From: Amphibalanus amphitrite
Taxonomy: Eukaryota; Arthropoda; Thecostraca; Balanomorpha; Balanidae
DNA length: 64,000 nt
Assembly (NCBI RefSeq): GCF_019059575.1
Contig: NW_024881706.1
Location: 248,001-312,000 of the forward strand
Reading direction: 5' to 3'
Positions 33,736 through 46,000 of the stretch are shown here, piece after piece. The stretch's first letter is position 1. The number at the start of each line of letters is the position of its first letter. Below the pieces are notes generated by a model that searched no databases, was not told the DNA's origin, and saw nothing but the letters and a program-made list of their open reading frames with translations. A program made the position numbers and the translations under genes.

Positions 33736-36700
33736 TCTGCGTACTACTGGTCACAAGACACCCGTTTCCGTCAGGCATTATTGAACGGTCACATGACATA
33801 GCGGGACCCGGCCACAAACACAGCTAATCCAACCTATCGCCCAGACCTTCCGGCGCCGACCAGTCGATCGGTGTGGGGTCACCGGGACCGGAAGGCCACC
33901 GGGTCGCGCCGAGGTCAGCCGGGTCGACCGATGACCCCACCCCGACTGGGCGTGACCGGCCGGCCGACTGGCGACCGCCGCCGCCCACTGTCCAGTTTAT
34001 TTCCGACAGAGGCGTCCGCGCGCGCCGACAGTGACCGTGAGAGTCGAGTACGTGACCTGGGTGCGGCCGGCGCCGAGTCGGTGACCGGCGCACGTGCCGC
34101 GTGTCACCCTGCTGACATGACGGGAAGGAAGTGTTCTCAGCGGTAGGCTGATCCGGGTGAGCCCCTGTAGTGGACGCGCGGGATTGGATGGCCGAGTGAA
34201 GTGTTGGTCTTCGTCGGCAGGCCACATTTACAGGGACGGAGGTCCTGCGTGCTAAGTGGAACTGCCTCTTTACGTGACGCATCAGGTTTCCACTTTCCGT
34301 CCGTCATTGGATGACTGCTCTAAAAGTCTGAATCTTGTTGAACAAAACAAGAAAAGGTTCAGAGGACAAACTAACCCACGGGTTGCTAGTCCGTTGATGG
34401 CATGTTGTTTCGAACTATTTAAGCTGCAAGTGCGAACCTGCAGTTGAGCAAGCGGAGTGTGTAGAAAGTATCGTATCGCTCGCGCAGATGGGCGGCCTGC
34501 GATGGGACCAGGGGACCATATTATGTGCCGGCTTGGGCCTATTGAAGTCGAACGCGATCGCTTTGTTCCGGAATAATGCTATGAAAAGTCGCATACATCA
34601 CCCTTTGAGGACCCTCCGGTGCCCGGTTGGAATTGGACCGTACCGGCGCACATATTAGGCCGTGCGACTGCGATATACGCGGCCGCCATTCGAGGGCAAT
34701 GGGTTCTACTATGCATGCATGAGATGCTCAATGTTCACGCCGCTGGTAGCGTCTGGTGAGACGAGCTACCGTCCTGACCCGGTGGCGAATTAGTTAAAGC
34801 CGTGAACGGGTTAGGAGGCCGCGAGGGGCCTCTGTGCTGCATGCATTGACCTAACGACCACTGCCGGACGTTCAGGCTTCACAGAGACCTGACTGGGAAC
34901 TGGTTTTCCAGCCTGCAACTTGGTGCGTTTCAAAAGTATGAACTGTCAAACTCCTTGCGTACCATGCTCTGCGTTTTTGCTGTGCGTTGCTTGCAGCCAT
35001 CCGTATGCTCTGAAGCTGGATTAAAAAATGTGCGGATCGGCTTTCTTGCGACGTTACCGGTTGCGTGACGGCTACACACACGGACCGACGTCAGGTTTTT
35101 TCCGGATCGAAGCACAATCACTGTGCAGTGGGAATAGCAGCAAGTACCGAACGACGCTTTGGAGTCGAGTGGGCAGCATTTTCCGGGGCACTGCACACGG
35201 CCACTGCGCGTTGTCCTCGCCCCGCTGAGCCGTGGCGTGGACGGCGTTTTTAGTGGGCGAATCGGGCTTTATCGCGGGTCAGATGGCACCGGTCGGCGTG
35301 CCGTGTCTCCTCTGATCCGGTCAGAGACCACTTGTTGGCTTACGGCGCATAGTCGGACCCAGCGACCGTGAGCGCGGCCAATGGTGGTCTGACGCTGGCG
35401 AGAGACGGTGTGTGACTATACGACGTACTGCACCAAGGGCGAGCGCACCCGACTGGTCCAGTCAGCGGCAGCCGGACTGACTCGTCTCTCAGTCCGGGTC
35501 AGGACAAGGGCAGGTCTTTCTAGAATCACGGATGACGCAGAGACACGAGCTAGGCTAGTGGCACGGTCTCTTGCACTGATTTTAAGTGTAAAGTTCACCG
35601 CGCATTGTTTCCCAGTTTTCCTGCTGGCCAGTGAAAAACAGCATACGGATGACTTTGATGGGACACTCCAGGAAAACGCAGTTCTCCGAATGCCATCATA
35701 GTGCACTAGACAATGCCAGCAAACGACCGCTTTGTCCCCAAAGCTCGGTGGCGGTGGCAAAAATAGGACAAAGCCTATGACGAGATGACCACGATATGTC
35801 ATTATGAGTTGGACGGTCGTGCTCGTCGGCTGCAGGATCTTCCTCGTGACTTGTGCCGTATCGTGATCTCAAATTAAATTGATATCGTAACCGGCTCAAA
35901 CAAACAAGGCGTATGAGCTAATTAAGTGCTTATTAAACGTTGTATTTACAGACTGGCAGTGAGCTGTGGTACAGACAATGCATGGTTATTTGGCATTTAC
36001 CGTAGTTTGAACCGGTATTCTTTGCCTATAAACGGCATGATATCGGAACCGAGATTGTCGTGACATACTTTGGCATCTTCGTCGCCTTTGTCGTTTTAAG
36101 CCGGTCACACCAATCATCTGTGTCAGAGGGATGTTCTCGGAAGTTGACATTTTGTGGGTCTGGGATTTACTTCATGTACCAATCTCTTGCACATCCGTGT
36201 TTCTGCTAAAGCCTTAGCCTTATACCATATATGACGCACCAACGAATGTCTTCCACCACTGCCCAAGGACTTGCATTATTTTCCCACGCTGCAAATAGAG
36301 GCATTTGATCGTAAACCCCATTTGATGTTTTTTATTTGGAATGCGCATTTGACACTTATTCCTAAGGTACGACAATGTTACGGAAATGCATCTGCCGTCA
36401 TTGTTTTATCTCCGACGGGCAAACAATGATCTTGCCTGTCTCTCTAGTAAAAAGCAGTGCAGAAAAGCTTCTGCTTAGAGCCAGAACTGCATGTCGTTTC
36501 CTTCGGAAACTTTCCAGAATCTCGTATGACTCGTAATTCGTGTTAATTTGTCTTTGTTTATCAAACAAGATGTGCGGAGACTTGTTTGTTCCGAGCAGTG
36601 GTTCGTTGGTCGCTGCAGTGCGGTCGTTAGCACCTCACAGTTTTTACGGTGCATCATTATTATTTTTAGAAATCTCGCATCCCTCGCAAAGGTGACTGAA

Positions 36701-39700
36701 AACTGAGTCAGGTGTGGTTGTGTTGGGAAGTTTGAACATCTGCAGATTTCCTTTTTCAACGGTCGACTCGAACAGTCATATGGATACACGATATTCCCGT
36801 TGATTCCGGTCTCACCTTAATGATAAAAGGGATGATAGGATATCTAAAAGCGGCCGGTTTGTGGCTCCCCTTTGAATGACATAGCAACTCATCGTTATAG
36901 TCAATGCCTTGTCGATTTGTTGTCGATGTCGATTTATGGAGGTATTCCTGTTCAATATAGGTAGCTTATTAAAAACGTGTTGGTCTGGACTTGTATCGGC
37001 CTAATATTTTCCCGCATGTTCAGTTGACCGTCCACGCGGTGTCGGCATTCTCCGAAGTGGTGTGGAGGGTTCAGTGTCCCTGTCTCAGATTGTTTGGTGT
37101 AGTGTATCCAGTTTCCCTACGCACGGACACAGACCGCCAGCCCTTGGCTGTGAAAGGTGCGCGCAAAAAAATGAGCTGGAACATTTTATATGGACAAAGG
37201 ATACGCCCCGGAATGCTCGCAGTCGGTGACGCAATCACTTTGTTACGGTTCAGCCTTATGTGCAATAGTTGTTCAGGTTACCATTTCGTTATTTCCGCTG
37301 GCTATGTGGACCGAATTCTCAAGACTGGCAACAGACTCCACGTTGTGTTAATGTCACCTGCAGTCTGTTGAAGCTCGTCAGCGCTCGGAGGCAGGCAGGT
37401 CCTGCCGCCGGCCGGTCGGACCCGGGGCGGTGGGCCGAGCCGCGTGTCATTGATGAGCGCTCCACACCGAGATCAAAGCTCGTCCAATCGACAGGAAGCG
37501 CCCCTGATTGAGCCGCATGCTGTCGCTGAAAACGGATTGTGCTGATGCTGACTGGAGCAGAAAATCGCGGCCCCAACGAGAGCCTTCTGGTGACCGCTTT
37601 GAAACTTGGGCAACCGTGATGCGGAAACTTACGCAATAAACCCTCGCCGAAGCGCCAATTGCTTTAGATGGAGAGCTTTTGGACCATTTGACCGCCCGGA
37701 AACAAGAGCAATGGTCAATCTCTCTAAGAAGGTGTCGCTCACTCAATGTCGCCCCCGCTGCGCACCGGCGGATGTTGCAGCGGCTCGTATCGACCTGGCC
37801 TCTGAGGTCAGTCGCTCGTCCGTTTGCACCGTGTGCCGGCCTGAGCTGAGTGCCCGCTGGGCCGCGGCCCGGCGCTCTCGGCCTCCGGACTCCGGTCGCC
37901 AGCTGCGCTCCGGAGCTGGGATTGCGCGGCACTTTGCAGTTGCGGCGGCCGCCGGACTGATTGGCTCCGCGTCGGCCGGAGCGAGCCGCTCCCGGGGGCG
38001 GACGGCGCGCGGCAGACGGTGGAGGGCACTGGGGCAGGGCGTGACGCAGGTCACCGACCCACGTCCGCCTCATTGGGCACCAGTGGCCTCTCGGCGCTCT
38101 ATGGGCCGTATAGCCAAAGTGGGTGCCGCAGACGACACTCCACCCTCTCCTGCCCCTCTCACACCCTCCCCGTCTGAGGCAACCCTGTCCTATTAGCCGT
38201 TGAGTAACGAAGGAGATACCATTCCAGGGCCACCCTTTATCGTCTCGCTGGAATGACGCAGGCAGGCGGCTAGCAAAGCACTTGTCCCAGATCTACCGAC
38301 CCCCTCGTGCGTCAGTTATCTGCTCCTCTCGTGCGTCAGAACTCTGTCCTCTCGGAGAGGAATGGTCACGGTACGTGCACAATGCACATCTGCTCGGCGC
38401 GGTGCAGCGTACACACGTTCGAGTCGCATTTCTGGACACGGTCGGCCGCCCACCTGCGATGGGGCCATGCCCGGCCGGTGACTGGTGACGTCATCGACTA
38501 CGGGCCAACCACGACCCACCCACGGTCCGCCGGTCAAGGGCAACGCTGCAGATTGGGCAATGTATTGAATGGGCGAGATTTACACGTATATCTCAGCTCT
38601 GTCCCTCGCGTTATCTTGTTATCCTGGAACCTTTGATGTTTCATTTACGATAGATACAATGTTGGTTGTTGTTTTCCTTTTGTAATCGTCACCTCTGACC
38701 GATACGGGTTTGTCCTCCTTTTGCCGTGCAGCTTCCGGTCGATTGCCTCAATACGCCTATCTTCGTTATCTACCAACCACACTGGTCGTTTGCCAATGCC
38801 TTTCTTGCCGGTACCAGTGCCCGTGTTTTTACTCTTGTTGACCGTAATCAGGGCATCTGTCCGGCTGGCTTCTCGGTAGTCGGTATCCCAGGCTTCTCCA
38901 CGACGACGGGGAGGGAGCGGAGCGGGGAAGAAGGAGGCGCTCTCCCCGTTTGCGGTGCTCCTGATTGCCCACTGCACTGCGCCTAACGATGCCGCCCGAG
39001 AGCCGCGCGGTGCGTCGAGTTCGTCTTCGCTAACGAGCCCCTCCCCCCCCCCCCCCCGTCTCCAACTCGGCCTCCCCCGCCCCGGTACACAACTTGCCCG
39101 ATTGAGTATTGTGCCGACCACCCACTAAGTTGCTGCTGCAGCAGCGGCGGTGGCGGAGTCGCGGCGGCGGCGGCGGCGGCGGTGCGGCGCCCGCAAAGTT
39201 GGTGTTTGTCACGGGCCGTGGGCCGCGCGGCGGCTGTGTCGGGTCGCTGTTTATGGCTCCGTGCAGCGTCCCGCCCTGCTGACCAGCTGATACAGCACAC
39301 AGTGGTATTGTGGCCTGTGGGCTCCCCCTGTCAGCACGGCGGCGGGCGATGAAGGTGCTGTGTCAGTGTAAACGTGGGGTGGTGACGTGGAGTGGCTGGA
39401 GTGGTTAAAAGTGGTGCGTGTGGCAATGGGAACCTGTCACAGCAAAGATGATCCATTGAGTTGTGGAGAGTAACACACCGAGGTGTTAGCGACACTCCTA
39501 GAAGCGCGCCTCTGTCCACACTCAAGGGGTCGGAGGTCGTGTGACCGAGCGTCAGACGGTGAAAGAGTCGTGGGCTTGAGGTAGCACCTGCGTAAGGGTC
39601 GTGGGACTGGGCGCACGAGTGGTGTAAGCCCGCAGCCAGGTCCGTACGCGCGAGTCGCCCTGCGACCTCACAACGGTTTACGCTCCGTGGACCAACGGTT

Positions 39701-41437
39701 TCGCGTGTCGTGAGGTCTGCGTGTACGATCCACCCCGTAATTAGGCGTCCGTTTTATCCATCGTCTGCCTCAGATTATCCGTAAAGATCAGCGGCACAAT
39801 CAGACCTAATCGTGGGTAATCACCGTCGCAGTCGGCCGCGACGACCTTGAAATCAGCGGCGCCGTCGCATCCCGGGCGAAACTTACTGTTCCGTCTCTAT
39901 GTTTGGTGCGTGACAGCGGACTTCTTCGGTTCTTGGTTCCACAGTTCATTGCTCTCGGGGTCAACTGCACGCGGGCGGTAAAGCACGTCCGAGCGACAGG
40001 AAAATTCCCCACTTTCATGCGTACGGCGGCGGCGGTGATTGCCATTCCTATGCGGCTGTCGGCCGGGCGGCCCGGGCCATTCTGTCGGCCCATCTGCCGC
40101 ACATTGACCTGCCATCGCTCGGGGCCGGGGCCGACCGACCGCCGCGGAGAGCCGGCGAACGCAGAACGTGCGGCTGACGCTCGGACGCGGCTCTTCAGAC
40201 CGCGCATCGATCGGTGGTCCGCGCGCGCGGTACACCATGCCACCGACCCGCGCGGGTCCGAGCGGCAGCGCGGTGCAGCGAGGGATGCCCCCAGCACGTC
40301 TGTGAGGGACCAGCTGCTCACTATACCCCGTGCACACAGCGGTGAGCTGCCGGTACGTCCCACCTCCTGTGGTGCCCACTGAATGGTCTCCACGACGGTC
40401 GGCGGGCGGCGGACAGCCGCTGGCGGCAGACGGTCTATAGACGCTCGCGAGCGACCCTCCCGAGCTGTGATTCATCGTGCCATATTAAAGAAAATTCGTT
40501 TGACGAGCGGTGCCATATTTTGCCGTCGTCTCGGGACGGGCGGCGGGGAATTTGTGGCGGTACGGCCCATCTCCGGAGGGATCGCGGCGCCGCCGTATGT
40601 CGGCAGCGGACCGATGACGCGGCCCCGGATTTTCAATTTACTGTCGCGGCCGCGGTGCCACCGCCGCCGCCGAAAGTTATACCGGAGCTTGCCGAGCGGC
40701 CGGGGTTAATTTTCGTCGAGATAGTGTAATAAATGGGCGGATGGAGGCGGAAAATGGTCCCATTTGGTCTGGAACCGGTGGTGCGTCGCGTCGCCGGTCA
40801 CCCGTGACTCGTCCAATGTCCTCTCCTGTCACTCTGCCGATGGGACTGTGACTGTGACTTGTTACTGTGACTGTGACTCTGGCTGACACTGACTCAGTCT
40901 GAGGGGTGAGTGGACCAACAGGGGCGCACTCGGTCAGTCCGTCGTAAAATGATTGTCACCCTAATCCGGCATGGGCCAATGCGGGCCAGTGAGGGTGGAC
41001 TGACCGGTATACCTATCGGGCGTATCCTACGGCCGCCGGTTTCATAATGCCCGGCTCTCCTGACCGCTGGCCCAATTATCAGCAGGCTTTGCTGGCGACA
41101 GAAAATGTGGGCAATGTAGGCACCCTCTCACACCGGCATGCTTCAGAGTGGAGTTTCGTTTTATTTCGGGATTAGACTCGGTCGCCGGGTGGGGATTGGC
41201 GGTCGTAATACGTTGCAGGGCTTCTCTGTTCGAGGCTTTGTGGATAATACGTGCGGTATTTGGCCGAGTTGTGACAGTGGCAGATGGGTTTCATGTAGTT
41301 ACACGCTGACCGCGAGCAGGCATTGTGAAGGCACCTGCGACTTGCGATTCCTGAGAATGTCGCCTCACACAGTGTTTGGTCATTTTTAGAAGGGACCTCT
41401 CGGAAAACTGTGGAAGGTATCATTTTTCAGTGAGATG
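33736..41437. other. Long intergenic stretch; no gene recognised
   Basis: About 7.7 kb upstream of the PRRT-like gene. Several GC-rich patches (33840-34140, 37380-38190, 39890-40680) have long frames on both strands with Arg/Pro/Ala-rich shadows and no family signature. A (CGG)n-like run lies at 39139-39185 and a C tract at 39042-39058. Upstream non-coding exons or enhancers of the next gene could lie here but cannot be pinned down. Confidence 0.4.
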
Positions 41438-41610
41438 CAGGCGCGGATACAAGGGGGGGGGGCCATGGGGGCCATGGCCCCCCCCCCCTTGGCCGATTTT
41501 TTTCAAAAATAAAATAAAAAGTTAAAAAGCTGAAAAGGGGGCCTCCTGAAAATAAAGTGGCCGAAATCCGATGAGTTTTTTTTTTAACCTACCCACTTAG
41601 TTATTTCTTA
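41438..41610. mobile_element. Partial relative of the CAGGGGCGGATCCAG MITE
   Basis: It begins CAGGCGCGGATACAAGGGGG and contains AAAATAAAGTGGCCGAAATCC, a block also present in the element at 42056-42275. The matching right end is missing. Confidence 0.45.
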
Positions 41611-41659
41611 GAAGACTAGCTGAGAAGACTTCTTTGTTAGAAGATTGGTAAAGCTTTTC

Positions 41660-42055
41660 ATAACTTGGAGGTCTCTTATACTCACAGAGATGACCACTTT
41701 TACAGGGCCTCCTAACCTGCACAGAGAGCCTCCAAGCCTGCACAGATGTCCTAACAAACACAAAATCTCTTAGCCTACACAGAGGCCTCCACTCGCATCC
41801 GAACAAAGGGCCTCCTAGCCAACACAGAGGGCCTCCTAACTCACACAGAAGGTCTCCTATCCTGCACAGAGGGACTCCAAGCCTGCACAGATATCCTCTT
41901 CGCCAACACAGGACCTCTTAATCTCCACAGAGGGCCTCCACTCGCATCCACACAAAGGGTCTCCAAGTCTGTACTGAGGGCCTGCGCTCGCATCTGCACA
42001 GAGGGCCTCCTAGCTATCACAGAGGGCTTCCTAGTTCACATACAAGGCCTCCTAG
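41660..42055. repeat. Degenerate minisatellite (ACAGAGGGCCTCC units)
   Basis: About fourteen diverged units of 25-40 bp built around CACAGAGGGCCTCCTAGCC. It runs up to the first base of the following MITE. Confidence 0.8.
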
Positions 42056-42275
42056 CAGGGGCGGATCCAGAGGGGGCGATAGGGACTATAGCGCCCCCCG
42101 GGCGACTTTCTCATTTTCTTTTTTTTTTTGCAAAAAAAAGCATGATAGGGGGCCCCCAAAAATAAAGTGGACGAAATCCAGGCTTAAACTTTTGGGGGTA
42201 GGTAGGGCCCCCATCGATGGGGGGCCCCCGATTCGGAATAGCCCCTCCCTTGGCAAAATGCTGGATCCGCCCCTG
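42056..42275. mobile_element. 220 bp MITE with CAGGGGCGGATCCAG ends
   Basis: Perfect 15 bp terminal inverted repeats. The ends resemble those of hAT-type MITEs in other animals, but I see no 8 bp target duplication, so the class is tentative. Confidence 0.7.
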
Positions 42276-42917
42276 GTGAGATGAACAAGTTAAGTTAAAC
42301 TTGTACATTTAAAATAAAACGGTTAATAATGATAGAAACGAGATCAGCAAGAATTATCTCGTTTTAGCCTGCGCACGAATTATCAGGTACCCATCAGCGT
42401 AAAGTAATATGGATATATCGTGTAACGTGCTGTTTTACAATGGTGCGAAGTCATGTCTGGGTGCGGTTACAATGCGATAAACACCCAGTGGCATATGCTA
42501 ATTGTGTCGACCTCTGTCGGAGGCCCGCTGCCAGCGGGGAGCGGCTATCATCTCGGGGAGTGCCTGTCCCCACTCCCTGAGGGAGCGGCTGTAGCTTAGG
42601 GCCTCGGTGCACTGGGGAGCAGCCCCACACCGGGTTGCCGCCTGTTGGCCGAAGGACGGCAGCTTTTTCTCGCGTCTGACGCTGCGGACGACTCTCCCAG
42701 GCGCCGTCAATGTCTCCCCGTGTTTGGTGGCGTCGCTAACACCGCGGCAGCTCTGTTGAAGTGTTTTTGTCGGTGTGGTAGCACGCCGCTCATTCTCAGT
42801 GTTGTTGACATGCCTGTGTTTTCGGGGAAGTCGTCCGAACCTTGGTTTGGTGCCGCGCAGAAACCCGTTCCGTTTGCCGGCCGGTCTGAGCCTGACGCTG
42901 TTGTTTGTGTGTTTCAG
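42276..42917. other. Upstream flank or intron before the PRRT-like gene
   Basis: No coding exon recognised. It ends in a pyrimidine-rich TTTGTGTGTTTCAG at 42904-42917, a good 3' splice site, so the 5' UTR probably continues in an exon further upstream. Confidence 0.45.
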
Positions 42918-43022
42918 GTGGCCGCTGTTTTATCGTCACCCCGCCGGGTGCGTCTCTGACGGAGCGACTCTCCTCCCGCCGACCTGCAGCGCTGCCGTCG
43001 ATGGCGACATGGTGACGCCGTC
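42918..43022 (+). promoter_or_regulatory. 5' UTR segment with two small upstream ORFs
   Basis: It follows the putative acceptor at 42917. Two short upstream frames occur. ATG at 43001 ends at 43015 after four codons. ATG at 43009 ends with TGA at 43024-43026, overlapping the main ATG at 43023 as ATGA. Such an arrangement can lower translation of the main frame or make it depend on reinitiation. The function here is inferred. Confidence 0.5.
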
Positions 43023-46000
43023 ATGACGCCGGGTCGACGGAGTGCGCTGCTGCTCGTCGCATGCGTCGCGCTCGCCGCCGGCCAGACGGCGCGGCCGCCC
43101 GAGTGGCGGCCGGGGGCGGCGGGCGGCGCAGCGGGTCATGGCGCCGCCGACCTGAGGTCAGGGGTCGGCCGGCCGGCGGCCACACCCGGAGCGTCGGCGG
43201 GCGGCGGCCGGGCGAGGGATGACGAGGAGCTGACTACCGCTACGCTGAGACTGTCCGCGCCGCAGCCGGCACAGCTGACACCGACACCGACCGTGGCCTC
43301 CGCGCCCGCCGCCGGGCAGGGGCGGCACGGACCGCGGAGCGACGGGTCACCGACAGTGAACACTCCCGCCCCCGCTGGTGACGGTAGTGACGGCACCGAG
43401 CAGCCGGTGGTGACAGTGGTGCCGGTGGATGGTGCAGGGGACGGCCGCGGGGCCGGACCCGGGGGTGATCATGTCGAGTACGAGCTCGATGTCTCGACGG
43501 AGAGAACTGTGGGAGTGATTGCGCGGTCAGGGTCGCGAGGGAGACACCAGATGAAGGCGGATCTACAGCCGCAGCCTCAGCCCACACAGCAGTCGCCGGT
43601 GACGCCGACCTCCGGGCTCGTCTACTGGCCGCGGTACGGTCCGACGACGCGCCGCTCGGTGGCCGGCGGATTCATCTACCAGCGGCCGGCGCTCTCCGCG
43701 GACCGGATACACTTCCCGACTCTGACTCCCAACCGCGGACTGAACTGGTTCGAGCAACGGCTGGGCGGCCACCGCATCCACTTCCCCACGCAGTCGCCGT
43801 TCTCGGGCTACGGCCGCCGGTGGCCGCCGCGGCCGCGGCTGACCACCACGCCTCGCCCGCCGGTCCGAACTGAGAGCCCCGCGGGGCCCGGGGGAACGGA
43901 GCGGCCGACCCGGGTTCAGCACCAGCCGCCGGCCACCCGGCTCGAGCCTCCCACCTACCCGTTCTCGAGCTCGGCGCCGCCGCCGGCCCGCTTCGAACCG
44001 CCGACTGTGTATGTGCCGAGTATCCCCAGCGACCTCACGCCGCCCAAAAAGAAACACTGGAAACCACTGATGCCGGTGCCTGAGCCAGAGCCGGAACCAA
44101 AACCAGAACCAAAGGCTGAACCAGAAGCTGAGCCAGAACCTCAAGCGGAACCGCAACCAGAGGCGGAGCCAGCGCCAAAACCGGAACCGGAACCGGAGCC
44201 AGAGCCAGAACCGGAGCCAGAGCCGGAGCCGGAGCCGGAGCCGGAGCCAGAGCCAGAGCCAGAGCCGGAGCCAGAGCCAGAGCCAGAACCAGAGCCAGAA
44301 TATGAACCGGTGCCGGAGCCGGAATATGAACCGGTACCGGAACCGGAATATGAACCAGTGCCGGAACCGGAATCAGGGCCAGTACTAGAGTCGGTGCCAG
44401 AAGTACCCGAGCCAGCGTCTAAGCCGGAGCCCGTGGCGGAGCCTGTGCCGGAGCCTGGTGGGGAGCCGGAGCCGGAGCCGGGCGCCGAGCCGGAGCCGAC
44501 GGGCCCGGTGCTGGTGTCGGGGATGGGCGGCCACGATCTGGAGCCGTTTGCCGAGCCGATGCCCGAGTGGGACCGGGCGCGCGCCGCCTGGGGCCTGGCC
44601 TGGCCGGTGCACGTGTACGCGCTGGGCGGCCTGTTTGCGCTGCTGGCCGCGCTGGCGCTAGTGGCGCTGCTGCGCGTGGCCGCCTTCCCGCACCTGCTCT
44701 CCAAGCCGTACTTCATGACGCTGACGGCCATGGTGCTGGTGCTGTCCGCTCTGCGCGCCGCCTACCTGCTTACAGACGCCTACAACGCCGGAGGACTGTA
44801 CGCGGCGCCCGTCAACTACCTGCTCTTCAACCTGCCCGTGCCGTGCCTGACGTCGGCCTTCTCGATCCTGTTCATGGCCCTGCTGAGCGCCACCCAGGTG
44901 CAGATGATGCGGCCGCGCGTCCAGTCGGCCGGCGCGCTCGCCTCCGTCATCGCCTTCCACTTCGCCTTCAGCGTGGGCACGGATCTGATCGTGGGCCTGC
45001 AGTTCGAGGGCCGGTTCCTGCTGGCGCTCTGCCAGCTGATGTTCATCTGCTGGGGCCTGGCTCTCAGCGTGACCTACTGGTACATATTCGGCACGCTGTA
45101 CCGGGCGGCCGTGCGCCGTCAGGCCGAGGCGCTGCGCACCACCGTCACCAAGCTGCAGATCGAGGGCAGCGTGATGCCGCGCCGGCTGCCGCGGCCCACG
45201 CTGGGCCTGGCCGTCCGGCTGACGGTGATCGTCTCCGTGCTGGGCCTGTTGCTGGCCGTGCTACAGGCCTACGGCATGGTCTGGGTGTACGACGCGTTCG
45301 GCGTGTTCAGCGCGCGCGCCGGCGGCCCGCAGCCCTGGGCCTGGTGGTGCTACCAGACGCTGTCGCGCGCCGTCGAGCTGCTGCTGGCCGGCCTGCTGCT
45401 GTACGTGGGCTCTCAGCCGCTGAGGTACCACGAGCCGCGCCGGCGGCCCGCCTGTGCTGTGTTTGCGCTGTGTACCGGGTCGTGCGCGGGCCGGCCGCGG
45501 CTGCTGCGACCCAAGCCGCAGCAGGCGGGCCGCGCGGCCGCCGAGCTGGACTACTACCCGGCCGTCTGCAGCCGAAACCAGGTGGTCCAGGTGAGACTAA
45601 CGGGCAGGGCGGGAGTGGGTTAGATATGTGCTTAGGGAGGAACGGGGTGAGGGTTAGAGAAATCTCAGAGAGTGGGGAGCGGATGGGGACGGAATGATCG
45701 GGCTTTTAGGGCGCGTCAACAGCGGGCTAATTATGCACCCATTGCAGGGATTAGTGGGTGTCGGACTAGGAGCGGGGCGCAGTGGGGTGTGAGCTGTGGG
45801 TTCACTGCGGCCGGCTGACTGCGCCGTTAGTGTGGAGAGGCCCGTTCCGGGACGTTGCTTCTGCCGTCGTGCCGTGGGCGGGGTCGTGGCAATTGAAGCC
45901 TGCTCGGTTGCCGGTGAACGGTTGAGGCCGGTCGGAACCGCCCTCTCAGGTTACGCCGCGTTACGACCGGTAGCTGAAATGACGTATGTCGGCTATGATG

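Noticed and set aside
37447-38196. Possible gene with ~200-residue frames on both strands
   Set aside because: Frames overlap on opposite strands in a GC-rich patch, with no motif, splice pattern or homology I recognise.
39806-40475. Frames of 190-195 residues on the minus strand
   Set aside because: Composition is that of GC-rich shadows and two overlapping frames run through the same DNA.
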